DNA of 23,637 bases from an uncultured Acetatifactor sp. (lineage in GTDB: Bacteria > Bacillota > Clostridia > Lachnospirales > Lachnospiraceae). The DNA is taken from positions 1-23,637 of the forward strand of contig CAJTOJ010000044.1 of the NCBI GenBank assembly GCA_910577665.1. The letters are read 5' to 3'. The position numbers were made by a program, and so were the translations under genes. Below, piece after piece: positions 1-6,930 of this stretch. Positions within the stretch are counted from its first letter, which is position 1, and each line of letters begins with the position of its first letter. Below the pieces are notes generated by a model, which made no database searches, was not told where the DNA came from, and was given only the letters and a program-made list of their open reading frames with translations.

Positions 1-55
1 GTTAAGACATCGCCCTTTCACGGCGGTAACACGGGTTCGATTCCCGTTGGAGTCA
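1..55 (+). tRNA. tRNA-Glu (TTC), 5' truncated by window edge
   Basis: The window opens inside the D-arm. The anticodon arm (CGCC-CTTTCAC-GGCG, anticodon TTC), the T-arm (ACGGG-TTCGATT-CCCGT) and the 3' acceptor strand TGGAGTC plus discriminator A are all present. The 3' CCA is not encoded; T residues follow. The remaining part closely matches Firmicute tRNA-Glu. About 20 nt of the 5' end lie outside the window. Confidence 0.95.
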
Positions 56-95
56 TTTTTTGAAATCGTATGCCATATAATAGAATACAGGATAT

Positions 96-167
96 GGCGC
101 AGTAGCCAAGCGGTAAGGCGTGGGTCTGCAACACCCTGATGCACCGGTTCAAATCCGGTCTGCGCCT
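96..167 (+). tRNA. tRNA-Cys (GCA)
   Basis: A 72-nt cloverleaf. The acceptor GGCGCAG (96-102) pairs with CTGCGCC (160-166), with discriminator T at 167 as expected for Cys. The anticodon loop CTGCAAC (126-132) has anticodon GCA at 128-130. The T-arm is ACCGG-TTCAAAT-CCGGT. CCA is not encoded. It lies 40 nt after tRNA-Glu and is probably co-transcribed with it. Confidence 0.96.
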
Positions 168-177
168 CGGATGAGAA

Positions 178-209
178 CCTCGAAAATGTACGTTTTTGGG
201 GTTTTTATT
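178..209 (+). terminator. Rho-independent terminator of the tRNA cluster
   Basis: CCTCGAAAA (178-186) pairs with TTTTTGGGG (193-201), including two G-T wobbles, around a 6-nt loop. It is followed by TTTTTATTT. It sits 10 nt after tRNA-Cys and ends the tRNA transcript. Downstream, 228-239 is a perfect 12-bp palindrome (ATCCTATAGGAT) of unknown role. Confidence 0.75.
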
Positions 210-368
210 TATCCTATGAAAAGTCCATCCTATAGGATAAAGCCTTCCAGGGGACGCGTACGCAAACGCAGGGGAGGTTTGTGGCAAAGCGATGCGTATG
301 CGGTGCAGAATTCCACCTGCGGGATTCTGGCCCGTATACAGACCCACAGCAGAAGAAAGGAGCATAAG

Positions 369-845
369 ATGAGACGTAGTGACAGGGAGATAACGGATAT
401 TCAGGAGATTCTTGCAGTAATGAAACGGTGCGATGTGTGCCGACTGGCTTTACATGATGTAGACTATCCCTATATCCTGCCGGTCAATTTTGGCATGCAG
501 ATAGAGGATGGCCAGGTGATCCTCTATTTCCATGGGGCCAGGGAGGGCAGAAAATATGAGTTGATTGCCAGAGACAACAGGGCCAGCTTCGAGATGGACT
601 GTTCCCATAAACTGGTCCTGGATCCCCAAAAGGGAAACTGTACAATGGAGTACGAAAGTGTGATCGGTCACGGCAGGATTGAGGCTGTGCCAGAGGCAGA
701 GAAAGAGGGCGCCCTGTGTCTGCTGATGCAACATTACCATGCAGAGGACTTCCAGTATGACCGGACTGCCATACCACGCACAGAGGTGCTGCGTCTTGTG
801 GTGGAACAGGTAACCGGCAAGGCCCGCAGAAAAGGCGGAAACTGA
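369..845 (+). CDS. Pyridoxamine 5'-phosphate oxidase-like / Nim-type flavoprotein
   Basis: A 158-residue protein of the PNPOx-like split-barrel flavoprotein superfamily, in the Pyridox_ox_2 branch that includes 5-nitroimidazole resistance (NimA-like) proteins. Visible family features are the N-terminal segment 'ILAVMKRCDVCRLAL', then 'YPYILPVNFGM', the strand 'VILYFHGAREGRKYELI' and the 'YESVIGHGRIEAV' strand. Members bind FMN or other cofactors and act as cytosolic reductases, but the substrate cannot be told from sequence. The open frame extends upstream to 120, through tRNA-Cys and the terminator, so the ATG at 369 is chosen; AAAGGA lies 6-14 nt before it. The gene stands alone. Family assignment is secure and true nitroimidazole reductase activity is unproven. 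Confidence 0.85.
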   Translation: MRRSDREITDIQEILAVMKRCDVCRLALHDVDYPYILPVNFGMQIEDGQVILYFHGAREGRKYELIARDNRASFEMDCSHKLVLDPQKGNCTMEYESVIGHGRIEAVPEAEKEGALCLLMQHYHAEDFQYDRTAIPRTEVLRLVVEQVTGKARRKGGN

Positions 846-1438
846 ATGATACAGGAGTATGGTCTCAGAGGGGGTCAGTTCTATATACAGGCACTTTTGG
901 CCTGCCATCCATAACCAGTTCATGTTTAGGCACGTTCGTCCAGTATACCATACGTTGTGGTGTTTTGGATAAATGTGCTTTTTTGCTACTTCCTTGATGT
1001 CGTTTTGATGCATATGTGCCGTATATTGAAAAGTCAGGGACAGTTAGGAATAAGTTGTAATACCGGAGAAAGTATTGCGCACATAGGAGGGATATGGAAA
1101 GGCAAAGAGAATATGGAAAGGCATGTCTGCAGGCATACCGGCAGGGATGGTAATGGTGACGGCATGTGCGGCCGGATCCTCCTAAGAGAAGGATCCGGAT
1201 ATCCATAAGAGCCAGGAGGATCCGGCCATAGTGGGACACCAGACCGAAGAAGCAGAAGAGACCTGAAAGGGGCAGGAGTCCCAGAAAGAGAGGGCGATTC
1301 ACAAAGAGCAAAAGACCCAGGAAGACCAAGAGGATCCAAGGGGCCAGGGAAGCCGGGAGGAGTCTTTCTCCTGGCCCAGGATAGCGGCCCTTCCTAAGGA
1401 TATGTGGATAAGCGGCGTAATGAACTCAGAGGGCTGTT
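846..1438. other. 593-bp spacer without a convincing gene
   Basis: No open frame here has a good start, ribosome site and family resemblance. A 19-codon frame at 1094-1153 follows GGAGG but with only 3 nt spacing. On the minus strand a Leu-rich frame (865-1329, TTG start) reads like membrane segments and could be a decayed remnant downstream of the M56 protease gene, but no ribosome site supports it. A purine-rich stretch spans about 1180-1370. The one clear structure is the hairpin set at 1170-1227. Confidence 0.5.
1170..1227. repeat. Tripartite inverted repeat with competing hairpins
   Basis: GGCCGGATCCTCCT (1170-1183) is perfectly complementary to AGGAGGATCCGGCC (1214-1227), giving a 14-bp stem with a 30-nt loop. 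Inside the loop AGGATCCGG (1190-1198) can instead pair with CCGGATCCT (1172-1180). The two foldings exclude each other. No T-run follows on the plus strand, so this is not a standard terminator. Confidence 0.7.
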
Positions 1439-2950
1439 CTATGATGGGGAGGAACAGACAGTCTGTAGGAGGGCAGATACAATGGCATCCGTGCCGCTTA
1501 CCGTGGAGATAATCTCCACGTCCGGATCTTCCGGATGGATGGCTCTGGTACTTTCCAGGCCGGTATCGTAATAATACCTGTCATCTACCATGACCATGGG
1601 GATGACGGCATATCCCACAAGGTCTGATTCTTTCCCCACAGAGTCAGCAATCCGCACAGTGACGCCCCTGGCCTGAACATAGACGGTGATATCCTCGTCC
1701 GTTGGGTTATCCACGGACACGCCGATCCGGTACCAGGCATTCTTCGGGGCCTGGATTTTCACAGGCATGCCAGGAGTCATATAGATGGGGTTATAGAGGC
1801 TGCCATCGGTGGGATCTTCTGGGACATTCCCTGGATGTTCCCATGAATCATTTACAGCATGCTCCGCGGGAAGCAGTACCACCTGGGTGTCGCCCAGGCC
1901 GCCAGCAGCGGAAAGCACTATCCTGCTTTGGCGGGGGGAGATCTCTTCCTCCGAATAATAGAATCCCTGTTCACTGTGGGCAGGAACCAGGATTGCGATC
2001 CGGAATGTATCCTCCCTGGGGTTGGTCAGAAAACAGACAGCGGTCAGGATACAGGCAGACAGGGCGGCCAATAGGAGCCTGAAGGCTGGCTTTTTGTAGT
2101 GGAGGATGGTTTTCACCCGCTTTCTCACGCCTACTTCCCCAAAAGCCAGGGGACAGGCCAGGAGCATGCGCTGTCCTGTGCTGCAGGATACCAAGGCATG
2201 GGAATAGGCTTTCTTCCAGGCCATGTCACAGGTTCTGATGACTTTCTCATCGCAGGCCATTTCAATGTCCCGGCTAAACAGCAGGTAGGCAGCCCACATA
2301 AGGGGGTTCATCCAGTGCAGTACAAGCAGCAGGAAGCCCAGGGGTTTCCACCAGTGATCCCTGCGCTGCAGATGTGCCTGTTCATGGGCCAGCACATAGT
2401 CAGTGTAGGCAGGATCCAGGCTGGAGGGGAGATAGATACGGGGCCGCACAACACCCAGGATAAAAGGTGATGACACCCTGTCACAGATCCAGGCCCGATC
2501 CCCCAGGCGGACGGCTTCCCGCACCTGGAGGCGGATCCGCAGGAAACTGAAGATCCCAAATCCGGCAAGGATGGCAGCACCGATTGCCCAGAGGATACCG
2601 GCCAGGTATGTCAGCACATGCAGGGGATTGACACTGGCAAAGGGATCCGGTGCAAACATTTGTCCCAGCACCGGGTTTAGGGCGCTGTTTAAGAGTGGAA
2701 TACCACTGTCCACGGCAGGTTCCTGGGCATATCGGACAGTGGAGGGGGACAGGATTTCCGTACTGGGAACCAGGCTGAAAGGGCTTTCCGGGAAAAAGGG
2801 GCAGACCAGCCGGACAGCTACCAGCGCCCAGAGGATACAGCATGCCCACCTGAGAGCTTTTTTCAGTAACAGGCGCAGCACCATCACGGCCAGGACCAGC
2901 CAGCTTGCGGCAATGCTTGTATTCAGTAATCTTAGGAACAGGGTATCCAT
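1439..2950 (-). CDS. M56 family (BlaR1/MecR1-like) membrane metallopeptidase
   Basis: A 503-residue membrane protease-sensor. N-terminal membrane segments lie near residues 10-50 and a further segment near 110-140. The zinc site is HEQAH (189-193) with the downstream helix 'RDIEMACDE' (E230 is the likely third ligand), and another membrane segment lies near 288-309. About 190 residues follow, presumably outside the cell. In BlaR1/MecR1 the equivalent C-terminal domain is a penicillin-binding sensor; here I see no SxxK or KTG penicillin-binding motifs, so the stimulus is unknown. The start ATG has CGGAGG just upstream. It lies 15 nt after the BlaI-type repressor gene and is almost certainly co-transcribed with it; the protease would trigger inactivation of that repressor (inferred from the family). 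Confidence 0.9.
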   Translation of the reverse strand: MDTLFLRLLNTSIAASWLVLAVMVLRLLLKKALRWACCILWALVAVRLVCPFFPESPFSLVPSTEILSPSTVRYAQEPAVDSGIPLLNSALNPVLGQMFAPDPFASVNPLHVLTYLAGILWAIGAAILAGFGIFSFLRIRLQVREAVRLGDRAWICDRVSSPFILGVVRPRIYLPSSLDPAYTDYVLAHEQAHLQRRDHWWKPLGFLLLVLHWMNPLMWAAYLLFSRDIEMACDEKVIRTCDMAWKKAYSHALVSCSTGQRMLLACPLAFGEVGVRKRVKTILHYKKPAFRLLLAALSACILTAVCFLTNPREDTFRIAILVPAHSEQGFYYSEEEISPRQSRIVLSAAGGLGDTQVVLLPAEHAVNDSWEHPGNVPEDPTDGSLYNPIYMTPGMPVKIQAPKNAWYRIGVSVDNPTDEDITVYVQARGVTVRIADSVGKESDLVGYAVIPMVMVDDRYYYDTGLESTRAIHPEDPDVEIISTVSGTDAIVSALLQTVCSSPS

Positions 2951-2965
2951 ATTTATACCTCCGTT

Positions 2966-3319
2966 TTATGCTTGGTCTATGATCCGGCGGATCTCTGCGG
3001 CTTCCTCCGGAGTCAAGGTATGGCCCTTGGTGAAGGCAGCCAGGAAGGCCGGTAGGGATCCTGCGAAGGTGTCCTCCACAAACTGCCTGCTCTGTAGGGA
3101 ATGGAACTGCTGGCGGGAGAGCAGGCTGGTGACGGTTCCCCTGTTGTTCTCAAACAGGCCTTTGTCGCACAGCCGCTTTAGGACGGTGTGGGTAGTGGTC
3201 CGCTTCCAGCCAAAGGCATCCCCGGCCAGTTTCACCAGTTGGGAGGATGTCACGGGTTCCAGTTCCCAGATCATGTCCGCAAACCGGGCTTCTATTACAC
3301 CAAGTTGGATTTCTGTCAT
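2966..3319 (-). CDS. BlaI/MecI/CopY-family transcriptional repressor
   Basis: A 117-residue winged-helix repressor. The HTH region includes 'TSSQLVKLAGDAFGWKRTTTHTVLKRLCDKGLFENNRG', with the characteristic W-K-x-T-T-x-x-x-x-L-x-R-L of BlaI, followed by a dimerisation tail ending 'AEIRRIIDQA'. A GTG at 3322 directly precedes the ATG at 3319. AGGAGG is 7 nt from the ATG and only 4 nt from the GTG, so the ATG is chosen. The gene heads the minus-strand operon with the M56 protease, and two matching dyads lie in its promoter. It probably represses its own operon. No beta-lactamase or other obvious target is in the window, so the regulon lies elsewhere. Confidence 0.92.
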   Translation of the reverse strand: MTEIQLGVIEARFADMIWELEPVTSSQLVKLAGDAFGWKRTTTHTVLKRLCDKGLFENNRGTVTSLLSRQQFHSLQSRQFVEDTFAGSLPAFLAAFTKGHTLTPEEAAEIRRIIDQA

Positions 3320-3348
3320 CACGGTACCTCCTGCATTTTTCCGTAAAG

Positions 3349-3404
3349 AGACTATTACATGTAGTCTGTAAAAATAGACTACAATATGTAGTCTATTCTG
3401 TCAA
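3349..3404 (-). promoter_or_regulatory. BlaI operon promoter with two 19-bp operators
   Basis: On the minus strand, -35 TTGACA (3399-3404) and a weak -10 TAGTCT (3376-3381) are separated by 17 bp. Operator 1, AGACTACAATATGTAGTCT (3376-3394), fills the spacer and the -10; its dyad extends to 11-bp arms. Operator 2, AGACTATTACATGTAGTCT (3349-3367), lies downstream, 27 bp centre to centre. Both contain the TACA/TGTA core typical of BlaI/MecI sites. Confidence 0.85.
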
Positions 3405-3426
3405 GTGTATTTCTGAGAAAAAATTA

Positions 3427-3456
3427 CATGGGAAAAATTCATGGGAAAAATTTCCC
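3427..3456. repeat. 13-bp tandem direct repeat plus dyad upstream of the permease remnant
   Basis: CATGGGAAAAATT occurs twice in exact tandem (3427-3439, 3440-3452). The second copy forms the dyad GGGAAA-AA-TTTCCC (3443-3456). It sits about 50 bp upstream of a TATAAT hexamer (3502-3507) that may be the -10 of the permease gene, for which no good -35 is visible. It could be an activator or repressor site for the former ABC gene. Confidence 0.5.
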
Positions 3457-3547
3457 GTTCATACCACAAAAAATTCCCTATCTGGAACATGCCACTTTCC
3501 CTATAATATAATCATCAAACAAAGACCAACTACACAGGGGGAAAGGG

Positions 3548-4202
3548 ATGGACACGAAAAGGGCATCCGGGACTGCCGGGAGGAAAAAGGAGAATTTCTG
3601 GCAGAACATGTTCAAGCATAAGGGGCTGTACCTGATGGCATTTCCGGGAATTATCTGGTTTGTACTGTTCAAGTATGTTACCCTTGCCGGTTCGGTCATT
3701 GCCTTTATGGATTATGACATTTATAAAGGGATCGGTGGTAGCAAGTTTGCAGGGCTGAAACATTTCGCTCATTTATTTAAGTTCCCGGAATTCGGGCAGA
3801 TCTTCCGGAATATGGCCATCCTGGGTGCCTGCGATGTGCTGATTGTATTTCCGATCCCCATTCTCCTGGCTATCTTGATGAACGAGGTGCGGGGGGGCTA
3901 AGTATAAGAAGGCTGTACAGACAGTAGTATATGTGCCTCATTTCCTGTCCTGGGTTATCATCGGCGGCATCTTTACCACACTGCTCTCACCCAACACGGG
4001 AATCATTAACTACATCCGGCAGATGATGGGAATGGATTCCATCTACTATATGGCCAGTGAAAAACATATCCGCGGGATCCTGGTCATTGCCAGTATCTGG
4101 AAGGAAATCGGATGGAGTTCCATCATCTACCTGGCAGCCATTGCAGGTATAGACCCGGCTTTATACGAGGCTGCTCTGATTCCCGCGGGCAATGGTCCGT
4201 AG
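3548..4202 (+). pseudogene. Broken sugar ABC transporter permease (LplB/YteP type)
   Basis: The remnant is an inner-membrane permease of the LplB/YteP carbohydrate-uptake family. Residues 1-115 read as a normal N-terminus ('GLYLMAFPGIIWFVLFKY', 'NEVRG'). A run of seven G (3891-3897) then shifts the frame to a stop at 3899-3901. Removing one G restores 'NEVRG-AKYKKAVQTVVYVPHFLSWVIIGGIF', continuing to 'AGIDPALYEAA', the EAA loop that docks the ATPase. The similarity stops there, at about 4185, and the frame ends at 4202. So there are two lesions: a +1 frameshift and loss of roughly the last 100 residues of an approximately 310-residue protein. No partner permease, binding protein or ATPase is nearby. 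GGGGGAAAGGG precedes the ATG. Confidence 0.85.
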
Positions 4203-4246
4203 CGTTGGTGGCCCCTGTTTAGTACAGATCAAAGCGAAGGACATAT

Positions 4247-4269
4247 ACCCCGCAGCTTGCTGCAGGGGT
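4247..4269. repeat. Palindromic hairpin, REP-like
   Basis: ACCCC-GCAG (4247-4255) pairs with CTGC-A-GGGGT (4260-4269): nine base pairs, one bulged A and a CTTG loop. No T-run follows. The compact GC-rich palindrome in an intergenic position resembles dispersed repetitive palindromes, but copies cannot be counted from one window. Confidence 0.5.
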
Positions 4270-4437
4270 GTTGACTGGAAGATCCATAGGAGGAACCGGG
4301 AAATTAGGGATGATGCATGCCACAGTGGAAGCAGCATCGGGCAGGCAGTACAACAGGGACAGGGTCAGATTTGTGGCTGGAAGGTATAAAAGGAGAAGGA
4401 GGCAGTGGCGTGGGCACTGTGCAGGAACTGCAAAAGT

Positions 4438-4530
4438 TGCAGTCCTAAGACAACATTCCTGGGGATGTAGCCCTGGGACAACACTCTTGCGTCTGCAGTC
4501 CTAGGACAACACCCCTGGGGCTGTAGCCCT
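4438..4530. repeat. 28-bp tandem repeat, three full units plus a partial
   Basis: The units start at 4438, 4466 and 4494 and are each exactly 28 bp; a fourth begins at 4522 and breaks off after TGTAGCCCT. The common core is TGYAGYCCTRRGACAACA, followed by a variable YYCYTG-rich end. Units 1 and 3 are most alike. There is no spacer between units, so this is not a CRISPR array. Confidence 0.8.
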
Positions 4531-4550
4531 TACCTCACGGTCCCAGGGGT
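4511..4550. other. 9-bp inverted repeat beyond the sirtuin gene
   Basis: ACCCCTGGG (4511-4519) pairs perfectly with CCCAGGGGT (4542-4550) across a 22-nt loop. It lies 27 nt beyond the stop codon of the minus-strand sirtuin gene. It could slow or end that transcript, but there is no T-run in either direction. Confidence 0.35.
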
Positions 4551-4576
4551 CTGCTTTCCAGGCAGGCCGTTGGCTG

Positions 4577-5305
4577 TTATAACTGTGAAAACACTTCCCC
4601 GATAGGTGCCTGGATCAGCAGGTCAGCGTGGGAATCCCGGGGAGTGGGGGCCTTGTTGACCACCACCAGCTTCTCCCCGGTAAAGTAGTCAACCAGCCCG
4701 GCGGCAGGGTAGACAGCCAGGGAAGTGCCGCCAATGATCAGTACCTGGGCATCGTGGATATACCGGACGGCCTGGTTGATGGTCTCCTGGTCCAGCCCCT
4801 CCTCGTAGAGTACCACATCCGGTTTGACGGGTCCGCCGCACTTTTCACATACCGGTACGCCGGTGGAATGCTGGATATAGGCTAAGTCGTGGAAATGTCC
4901 GCACTGCTCGCAATAGTTGCGCAGCACAGAGCCATGGAGTTCCAGTACCACTTTGCTGCCGGCAGCCTGGTGGAGACCGTCTATATTCTGGGTGATGACA
5001 GCCTTAAGCTTTCCCGCTGCTTCCAGGGCGGCCAGCTTCCTGTGGGCGGCATTGGGCCTGGCCTGTGGGAAGAGCATCTTGCTGCGGTAGAACCGGTAGA
5101 ATTCCTCCGGATTACGGCGATAGAAGGTGTGGCTAAGGATGGTCTCAGGAGGATAGTCATACTGCTGGTGGTAGAGACCATCCACACTTCTGAAATCGGG
5201 AATGTCACTCTCTGTGGACACCCCGGCACCTCCAAAAAAGACGATGTTGTCATACTTTTCTATAATCTCTTTGAATTTTGCTGTTTCTGGTTGAAAGTTA
5301 TCCAT
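4577..5305 (-). CDS. cobB: NAD-dependent protein deacylase, Sir2 (sirtuin) family
   Basis: A 242-residue cytosolic sirtuin that removes acyl groups from lysines using NAD+, giving nicotinamide and O-acyl-ADP-ribose. Motifs in order are the NAD site GGAGVSTESDIPDFR (25-39), TQNIDGLHQ (105-113), the catalytic His in 'LELHGS' (H124), zinc ligands C132-x2-C135 and C153-x2-C156, and 'GGTSLAVYPAAGL' near the C-terminus. All key residues are present and the length is typical. The start ATG has GGAGG about 9 nt upstream. It is a single gene facing the permease remnant; a candidate promoter lies about 120 nt upstream. In bacteria such enzymes commonly control acetyl-CoA synthetase and other metabolic enzymes; its target here is unknown. 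Confidence 0.95.
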   Translation of the reverse strand: MDNFQPETAKFKEIIEKYDNIVFFGGAGVSTESDIPDFRSVDGLYHQQYDYPPETILSHTFYRRNPEEFYRFYRSKMLFPQARPNAAHRKLAALEAAGKLKAVITQNIDGLHQAAGSKVVLELHGSVLRNYCEQCGHFHDLAYIQHSTGVPVCEKCGGPVKPDVVLYEEGLDQETINQAVRYIHDAQVLIIGGTSLAVYPAAGLVDYFTGEKLVVVNKAPTPRDSHADLLIQAPIGEVFSQL

Positions 5306-5426
5306 AAAGCGCCTCCGGTCTGGTAACTGTCACAAAAAAGCGGTCAAGTTTGCTTTCTGATTCCCTGTCTGTCTGGCAACGGACTTTCCTATAAGGTAAA
5401 ATTGGAAAAATCCTTTTTCTATTTTG

Positions 5427-5455
5427 AATGTAGCACATCCCATGGCAAGATGCAA
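5427..5455 (-). promoter_or_regulatory. Candidate sigma-A promoter of the sirtuin gene
   Basis: On the minus strand, -35 TTGCAT (5450-5455) and -10 TACATT (5427-5432) are separated by 17 bp. This predicts a leader of about 115 nt. Confidence 0.4.
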
Positions 5456-5551
5456 TAACTGTTTTGTGTGGGTATGAGATTCCGAATGCCTGGGAAAGAT
5501 GAATTTAAGGCAAAAATCAGAAAATCTTAAGAAATCAAAGCCATATGTGTA

Positions 5552-5581
5552 TTGAGGAAACAGCTTATTCTATAGTATAAT
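5552..5581 (+). promoter_or_regulatory. Sigma-A promoter of the YdcF-like gene
   Basis: -35 TTGAGG (5552-5557), 18-bp spacer, perfect -10 TATAAT (5576-5581). It lies about 86 nt before the start codon at 5668. The rest of the 5306-5667 spacer is AT-rich with no gene. Confidence 0.6.
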
Positions 5582-5667
5582 AAATTCATATTTTTAGCAG
5601 AAAACGGCCAGACGGTCAAGGAGAGCAAACGGAATTTATCACGCAGGCAGAGGAACAGCCAGGTAAG

Positions 5668-6504
5668 ATGAGGAAAAATGAGGACAGACTGATTCCACGA
5701 GAGAAAACCTCCAGGATCATATACCTGGAGCGGCGGGGCAGGGAGAAAAAAGGATATGTGCTGTGGGGATTGTGCTTTGGCCTTCTGGGGATAATCTGCA
5801 TTTTATATTGTGTTGCCATTGCCATCGGGGGTGCAGGTACAAGTTTTTTCCTCATCTGGGCTGTTCTGGGAGCTTTTTTCGTGCTGCTGGGCCTGCTTTT
5901 GTCCCGCAGGAGCTTGATGGAACGTTTGCCGGCATGGTTTAAGGGGATGGCACTGGGGTTGTTCTTTTTTGCTGTCCTGGTGTTTGGGGCAGTAGAGGGA
6001 CTTATCCTGTCCCAGTACCATGCAGTCCCGGAACCTGGAGCGGACTATGTGATCATCCTGGGGGCACAGTGGAAGGCCACGGGACCCAGCGAGGTGCTTC
6101 GGCGGAGACTGGACAAAGCCATAGAATATCTGCAGGCCAATCCGGACACCAAAGTCATTGTGTCAGGGGGACAGGGTACCAATGAGCCTGTAGCAGAAGC
6201 GGTGGGAATGCAGGAATATCTGGTAAATGCAGGTATCAGCGATACCCGGATCCTGGTGGAAGCCCATTCCACCAACACCTATGAGAACCTGGTATTCAGC
6301 AGAGGATTGCTGGATCCTGGGAAAGACAGGGTGGTAGTGGTGACCAACAATTTCCACCTGTTCCGGGCGGTGAAGATTGCAGCCAGGCAGGGATATGAGA
6401 ATGTAGAAGGGCTGGCAGCCTCCTCAGTGATATGGATGGCGCCCAATAACCTGTTGCGGGAGTTTTTAGGGGTTCTCAAGGATTTCCTGGCAGGAAATTT
6501 ATGA
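5668..6504 (+). CDS. YdcF/SanA/ElyC-family (DUF218) membrane protein
   Basis: A 278-residue protein with three or so hydrophobic segments in the first about 115 residues ('VLWGLCFGLLGIICILYCVAIAIGG', 'FFLIWAVLGAFFVLLGLLL', 'GMALGLFFFAVLVFGAVEG'), then a DUF218 domain. The domain signature is 'DYVIILGAQWKATGPSEVLRRRLDKAIEYL', 'VIVSGGQGTNEPVAEA' and 'STNTYENLVFSRGLL', then 'VVVVTNNFHLFRAVKIA'. The family is linked in other bacteria to envelope integrity and lipid-carrier or cell-wall processes, but the reaction is not established. Ribosome site AGGTAAG is weak. DUF951 follows 35 nt later, probably in the same transcript. Confidence 0.85.
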   Translation: MRKNEDRLIPREKTSRIIYLERRGREKKGYVLWGLCFGLLGIICILYCVAIAIGGAGTSFFLIWAVLGAFFVLLGLLLSRRSLMERLPAWFKGMALGLFFFAVLVFGAVEGLILSQYHAVPEPGADYVIILGAQWKATGPSEVLRRRLDKAIEYLQANPDTKVIVSGGQGTNEPVAEAVGMQEYLVNAGISDTRILVEAHSTNTYENLVFSRGLLDPGKDRVVVVTNNFHLFRAVKIAARQGYENVEGLAASSVIWMAPNNLLREFLGVLKDFLAGNL

Positions 6505-6539
6505 GCAAATGCTGACAAGAAAAAGGGGATGACAGTAAA

Positions 6540-6716
6540 ATGGAGATTAATCTGGGGGATGTATTAAAATTGAAGAAACAGCATCCTTGCGGGAGTCACG
6601 AGTGGGAGGTACTGCGGGTGGGAGCTGACTTTAGGATCAAGTGCAAAGGATGTGGCCGTCAGGTCATGATAGCCAGACGCCTGCTGGAGAAGAGTGTGAA
6701 AGAAATTGTGTCTTAA
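6540..6716 (+). CDS. DUF951 domain protein (YyzM-like)
   Basis: A 58-residue protein starting 'MEINLGDVLKLKKQHPCGSHEWEVLRVGAD' in two halves: a D-V-x-x-L-K-K-x-H-P-C-G-x-x-W pattern, then 'FRIKCKGCGRQVMI'. The HPCG and CKGCGR cysteines suggest a small metal site (inference). This is the DUF951 family, found in Firmicutes close to the rpsF/ychF region, as here. It follows the YdcF-like gene by 35 nt, with AGGGGA about 10 nt before the ATG. Function is unknown; an RNA or ribosome role is often guessed from its neighbours. Confidence 0.88.
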   Translation: MEINLGDVLKLKKQHPCGSHEWEVLRVGADFRIKCKGCGRQVMIARRLLEKSVKEIVS

Positions 6717-6930
6717 AGCGGTTTTCAACAAAAAAGTATAGTCCGTTCAGCCCGCGCCATTCGCAAAACCGCTCCTTCGGAGCTTTCCGCTGCTAACGCA
6801 GCTACTTTTTGCTCATCAACGGGGCGCTCCCTCAGTGGAAAACGATGGATGAAAATTCGTGTGAGCATGATTTTCATCCATAGGCTTCCCACTGGCTGAA
6901 CTTTTACTGAACTTTTACATACAAAAATGC
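6717..6930. other. Hairpin-rich spacer upstream of rpsF
   Basis: No gene is seen. Three structures lie in a row: GCTCC-TTC-GGAGC (6771-6783), GCTGC-TAAC-GCAGC (6789-6802), and a large stem whose core is ATGGATGAAAAT (6845-6856) with ATTTTCATCCAT (6870-6881), enclosed by CAGTGG (6833-6838) with CCACTG (6889-6894). It looks like a compact structured element or dispersed repeat. It is upstream of the rpsF promoter, so it is not part of that leader. Confidence 0.55.

Larger units (their letters stand above)
4203..4576. other. Noncoding stretch after the permease remnant
   Basis: No gene is recognised. It holds a hairpin (4247-4269), a 28-bp tandem repeat (4438-4530) and a long-loop stem (4511-4550). 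Short frames at 4192-4389 and 4268-4504 give Arg/Gly-rich or repeat-derived peptides without family resemblance. It may be residue of the deletion that removed the rest of the ABC locus. Confidence 0.5.

Noticed and set aside
120..368. Upstream extension of the Nim-like frame
   Set aside because: It would run through tRNA-Cys and its terminator; the ATG at 369 has a ribosome site and fits the family.
865..1329. 154-residue Leu-rich minus-strand frame
   Set aside because: TTG start, no ribosome site, no family similarity; hydrophobicity may come from the purine-rich plus strand.
2571..3371. 266-codon plus-strand frame over the M56/BlaI genes
   Set aside because: It is the complement of two well-supported minus-strand genes and their promoter.
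4438..4530. CRISPR array
   Set aside because: Repeats are directly adjacent without unique spacers, and no cas gene is present.
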